A stretch of DNA of 7,633 nt from Mycoplasmatota bacterium (GTDB lineage: Bacteria > Bacillota_I > Bacilli_A > RF39 > UBA660): positions 1-7,633 of the forward strand of contig JAAZHK010000081.1 in the NCBI GenBank assembly GCA_012510745.1. The letters run 5' to 3'. The translations under genes were made by a program, and so were the position numbers. The notes under the pieces are model-generated. The model was given only the letters and a program-made list of their open reading frames with translations. It was not told the DNA's origin and made no database searches. Below, piece after piece: positions 5,553 to 7,633 of the stretch (positions are counted from its first letter, which is position 1; each line of letters begins with the position of its first letter).

Positions 5553-6989
5553 ATGGAAACAAAAGATCACTCTAATAAAAAGAAATCTCGTTATAAAAAA
5601 GAATTTAAAACTTTTATTAAAATAACTTCTATTTCTACAGGAGTGGTTTTAGCTATAACGGGGGGATTAGCCGTTAAAAAGTGGGTTTTAAAAAGTTATA
5701 TTCCTGAAAATTTTAAAGCCAAAGGATGTTATATGTCTATAGATAAAACTTTTAATCTTAGTAGTTATCAAAAAGAGGATTATGATTTTGTTTTATTAAA
5801 TATACCAGATTGGCAAAAAGGCATAAATACTCAAATTGATGATAATTTACGAATTATTAATGATAATAATATACCCTTAGGCCTTTTTTTAGATTCAAAA
5901 GCTCAAACTATGTTACAAGGTGAGACAGAGGTACTTAGACTTTTGTCCATAGTAGAAGATAAAAAGATTGATTTACCAATTATTGTTAACATTAGTAATC
6001 TTGATAGTGATAAAAGAATTGATATATTAAAAACAATAATTAATAAATTAACTGAAAAAGAAATTTCTGCTGATAAAATATTAATTGGTGGGAATGAAGA
6101 AGATTTAAATAATTTAAATGCTGATTTTAACAATTATAATAAATATGTGCTTTCTAAAAAAGAAAAAATTATGAATAATGAGTATGTTGGTGGTAATATA
6201 GATACAGGTATTATTAAAAATCTTAATGCCTATTTAGATGAAAGTTATATAAATAATTCTTCTTCCGTTCATCCTGAAAAAGAATGTATAGGAGTAGATG
6301 TTTCCTCTTATCAAGGTAAAATAGATTGGGAAGAAGCAAAAAACCATATTGATTTTGCCATTATTAGATTAGCTAATTTTCAAGCAGAAGAAATCTATTT
6401 AGATAGTAAATGTCAATTTAATATATCTGAATGTAAAAGATTAGGTTTACCTTTTGGTATATATTATTTTTCAACAGCAACTAATCCAACTCAAGTAAAA
6501 GAGGAAAGTTTATATTTATTAAATCAGTTAAAACAAATGGGAATAAAGCCTAATGATTTGATATATCCTATATATATTGATATTGAAACAAAAACTCAAG
6601 AAGAATTGCTAGTTAATTCTGATAAAATAATGGTTGATACAATTAAAACGTTTAGTGATATTATGGAAAACAATGGTTTTATTCCAGGTATATATATTAA
6701 TGAGTCAATGGCTAAATTATTAGATCATACAGATACTCAAAGAATATTAACTTATAATCGCTGGATTGCAAATTATGGCAATAATAATGGTTATAAACCT
6801 TTTAAACTAGTTGATTTAGCTGCTTATGAAAAAGTTAATTTAACAGTATCTAATAATATCCATCAAATAACAAATCAATCAGTAGTTCCAGGAATAGGTA
6901 AACATCATGATTCATATGCTAACGAAACAGTTGATTTAAATATAGATAGAGATCAACTAGCATTTAAAAATACAAAAATACATAAATAA
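5553..6989 (+). CDS. Membrane-anchored GH25 muramidase with a degenerate N-terminal GH25-like domain
   Basis: A 478-residue predicted N-acetylmuramidase that cleaves peptidoglycan between MurNAc and GlcNAc, anchored outside the membrane. Residues 1-23 are very basic and 24-43 form a membrane helix with no clear cleavage site, so a signal anchor is likely. The C-terminal GH25 domain (about 246-466) keeps the family core: IGVDVSSYQG (246-255, Asp249), DFAIIRL (267-273), LPFGIYYFS (299-307), YPIYIDIE (338-345, Asp343 and Glu345), PGIYIN (378-383), RWIANYG (403-409) and ETVDLN (458-463). The usual Trp of the W-Q strand is His437. Residues 58-200 follow the same strand order (GCYMS, DFVLLNI, IPLGLFLDS, LPIIVNISN, ADKILIGG), but Tyr60, Asn146 and Ser148 stand where Asp249, Asp343 and Glu345 stand in the second copy, so this half should be inactive. 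It may bind substrate or act as a spacer. Start: AGGAGA 8 bases upstream. It probably forms an operon with the next gene. Confidence 0.88.
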   Translation: METKDHSNKKKSRYKKEFKTFIKITSISTGVVLAITGGLAVKKWVLKSYIPENFKAKGCYMSIDKTFNLSSYQKEDYDFVLLNIPDWQKGINTQIDDNLRIINDNNIPLGLFLDSKAQTMLQGETEVLRLLSIVEDKKIDLPIIVNISNLDSDKRIDILKTIINKLTEKEISADKILIGGNEEDLNNLNADFNNYNKYVLSKKEKIMNNEYVGGNIDTGIIKNLNAYLDESYINNSSSVHPEKECIGVDVSSYQGKIDWEEAKNHIDFAIIRLANFQAEEIYLDSKCQFNISECKRLGLPFGIYYFSTATNPTQVKEESLYLLNQLKQMGIKPNDLIYPIYIDIETKTQEELLVNSDKIMVDTIKTFSDIMENNGFIPGIYINESMAKLLDHTDTQRILTYNRWIANYGNNNGYKPFKLVDLAAYEKVNLTVSNNIHQITNQSVVPGIGKHHDSYANETVDLNIDRDQLAFKNTKIHK

Positions 6990-7004
6990 AGGATAGGTGA
7001 TAAA

Positions 7005-7633
7005 ATGCTTTTAAAGTTTAAAAAAATAAAAGATTTATTAAAAAACAAAATTAATTTAAAAAACAATTATCTTTTATTTATTGTTGTTATAACTATTTCC
7101 ATTTTTGTAGTTTATACTTCATATGCTTTATTCATGGTTACTAAAATTAAAAGTGGTGTTTATAATATTACAGCAGGTAATTTAAGTGTTGATTTAATAT
7201 CTTCAGATTTAACTAATAATCAAATAACTGTTACACCAGGAGAACAAAAGGAAATAGAGGTTACCTTAATTAATCAAAGTAGTGTACCAGTTAAAGTCAT
7301 TTTATATTATAAAATGATTAACCCAAGTAGCCAAACAGAAGAAATTGTTATTGGTTATAAAGATAAAACAGCGATACCACCTACAAAAGATGGTTTAATC
7401 CTCAAAAAAAACGGAGTTGATCCTTATTCGTCTACTTATAATTTAATTATAAAAAATCAAAGTGACAATGATATAACAATAGAAATAAATGCTAAGATAG
7501 GTTTAACTAATCCTGTTTTATCTTTAGGAAGTGATGAGTTTTATTTATCACTTGCTCTTACTGTAGAAGAATCATTAGATCCAAATGTAGTAATAGGTTC
7601 TCTATCAGATTGGGAAGTATCTGAAGAAATGAA
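7005..7633 (+). CDS. Membrane-anchored extracellular protein, TasA/camelysin-like, 3' end cut by the window
   Basis: The frame is open from ATG 7005 to the window end (209 complete codons), so the C-terminus is missing. Residues 1-20 are strongly basic (K-rich), 22-45 form one membrane helix, and the remainder is a predicted extracellular beta-rich domain. Just after the helix, YALF...YNITAGNLSVDL (40-64) resembles the start of mature TasA/camelysin-type proteins (A-x-F, then N-x-F-x-A-G-x-L), which are processed by the SipW signal peptidase. Residues 74-101 (ITVTPGEQKEIEV, then SVPVKVILYY) look like an Ig-like beta-sandwich strand pair. AGGTGAT (6995-7001) lies 3 bases before the ATG, 15 bases after the muramidase stop codon, with no terminator between, so co-transcription is likely. 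Specific function is unknown; the TasA-like reading is inference from a short motif. Confidence 0.75.
   Translation, partial: MLLKFKKIKDLLKNKINLKNNYLLFIVVITISIFVVYTSYALFMVTKIKSGVYNITAGNLSVDLISSDLTNNQITVTPGEQKEIEVTLINQSSVPVKVILYYKMINPSSQTEEIVIGYKDKTAIPPTKDGLILKKNGVDPYSSTYNLIIKNQSDNDITIEINAKIGLTNPVLSLGSDEFYLSLALTVEESLDPNVVIGSLSDWEVSEEM

Noticed and set aside
5903..6133. Minus-strand 76-residue open frame inside the muramidase gene
   Set aside because: It is antisense to a coding region with clear domain structure and has a Ser/Ile/Leu-rich translation typical of a shadow frame.
1..7633. A mollicute genome with UGA read as tryptophan
   Set aside because: Tryptophans in conserved places (such as RWIANYG in the muramidase) use TGG, and all genes read to family-typical ends with TAA stops under the standard code.

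Overview
The window is strongly AT-rich DNA from a low-GC Gram-positive bacterium. All eight visible stop codons are TAA, tryptophan is encoded by TGG, and Shine-Dalgarno sites are of the AGGAG/AGGTGAT type. The order obg, then ruvA-ruvB-queA, resembles the Bacilli chromosome. An NPKTG-type sorting signal, a GH25 muramidase and very compact intergenic regions suggest a gut-type Bacilli/Erysipelotrichia/RF39-like lineage rather than a classical UGA=Trp mollicute. That placement is inference; no rRNA or other taxonomic marker is present.

Layout. Positions 1-1239 hold obg, which lacks only about its first 11-12 codons, followed by an intrinsic terminator. Positions 1314-2135 encode a secreted wall- or membrane-anchored protein (signal peptide, cohesin-like region, cadherin-like beta-sandwich, NPKTG motif, membrane helix, basic tail). 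It converges on a minus-strand DUF192 gene (2146-2478) and the two share one bidirectional hairpin. DUF192 is divergent from a 65-residue Flp/Tad-type pilin-like gene (2571-2768), and the two promoters share one TTGACAA element as their -35. After a strong terminator comes the operon ruvA-ruvB-queA (2845-5444), whose promoter carries a LexA-like palindrome. A terminator and a new promoter then lead to a membrane-anchored protein with a C-terminal GH25 muramidase domain (5553-6989). That gene is probably co-transcribed with a membrane-anchored extracellular protein (7005 to the window end) with TasA/camelysin-like features.

How it fits together. The housekeeping part covers ribosome-associated GTPase function (Obg), Holliday junction processing (RuvAB) and queuosine tRNA modification (QueA). 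Between and after these genes sit cell-surface functions: a sortase-type surface protein, a pilin-like protein with its DUF192 neighbour, a muramidase and an exoprotein. No sortase, Tad assembly gene or tgt is present. No gene-free stretch exceeds about 110 bases, and I see no tRNA, rRNA, CRISPR array, riboswitch or insertion sequence.

The most notable points are: an apparent dead GH25-like domain in front of the intact one; an orphan Flp-like pilin with two C-terminal cysteines beside a divergent DUF192 gene; and a LexA-like box exactly between the ruvAB promoter elements. I do not see a clearly new multi-gene system.
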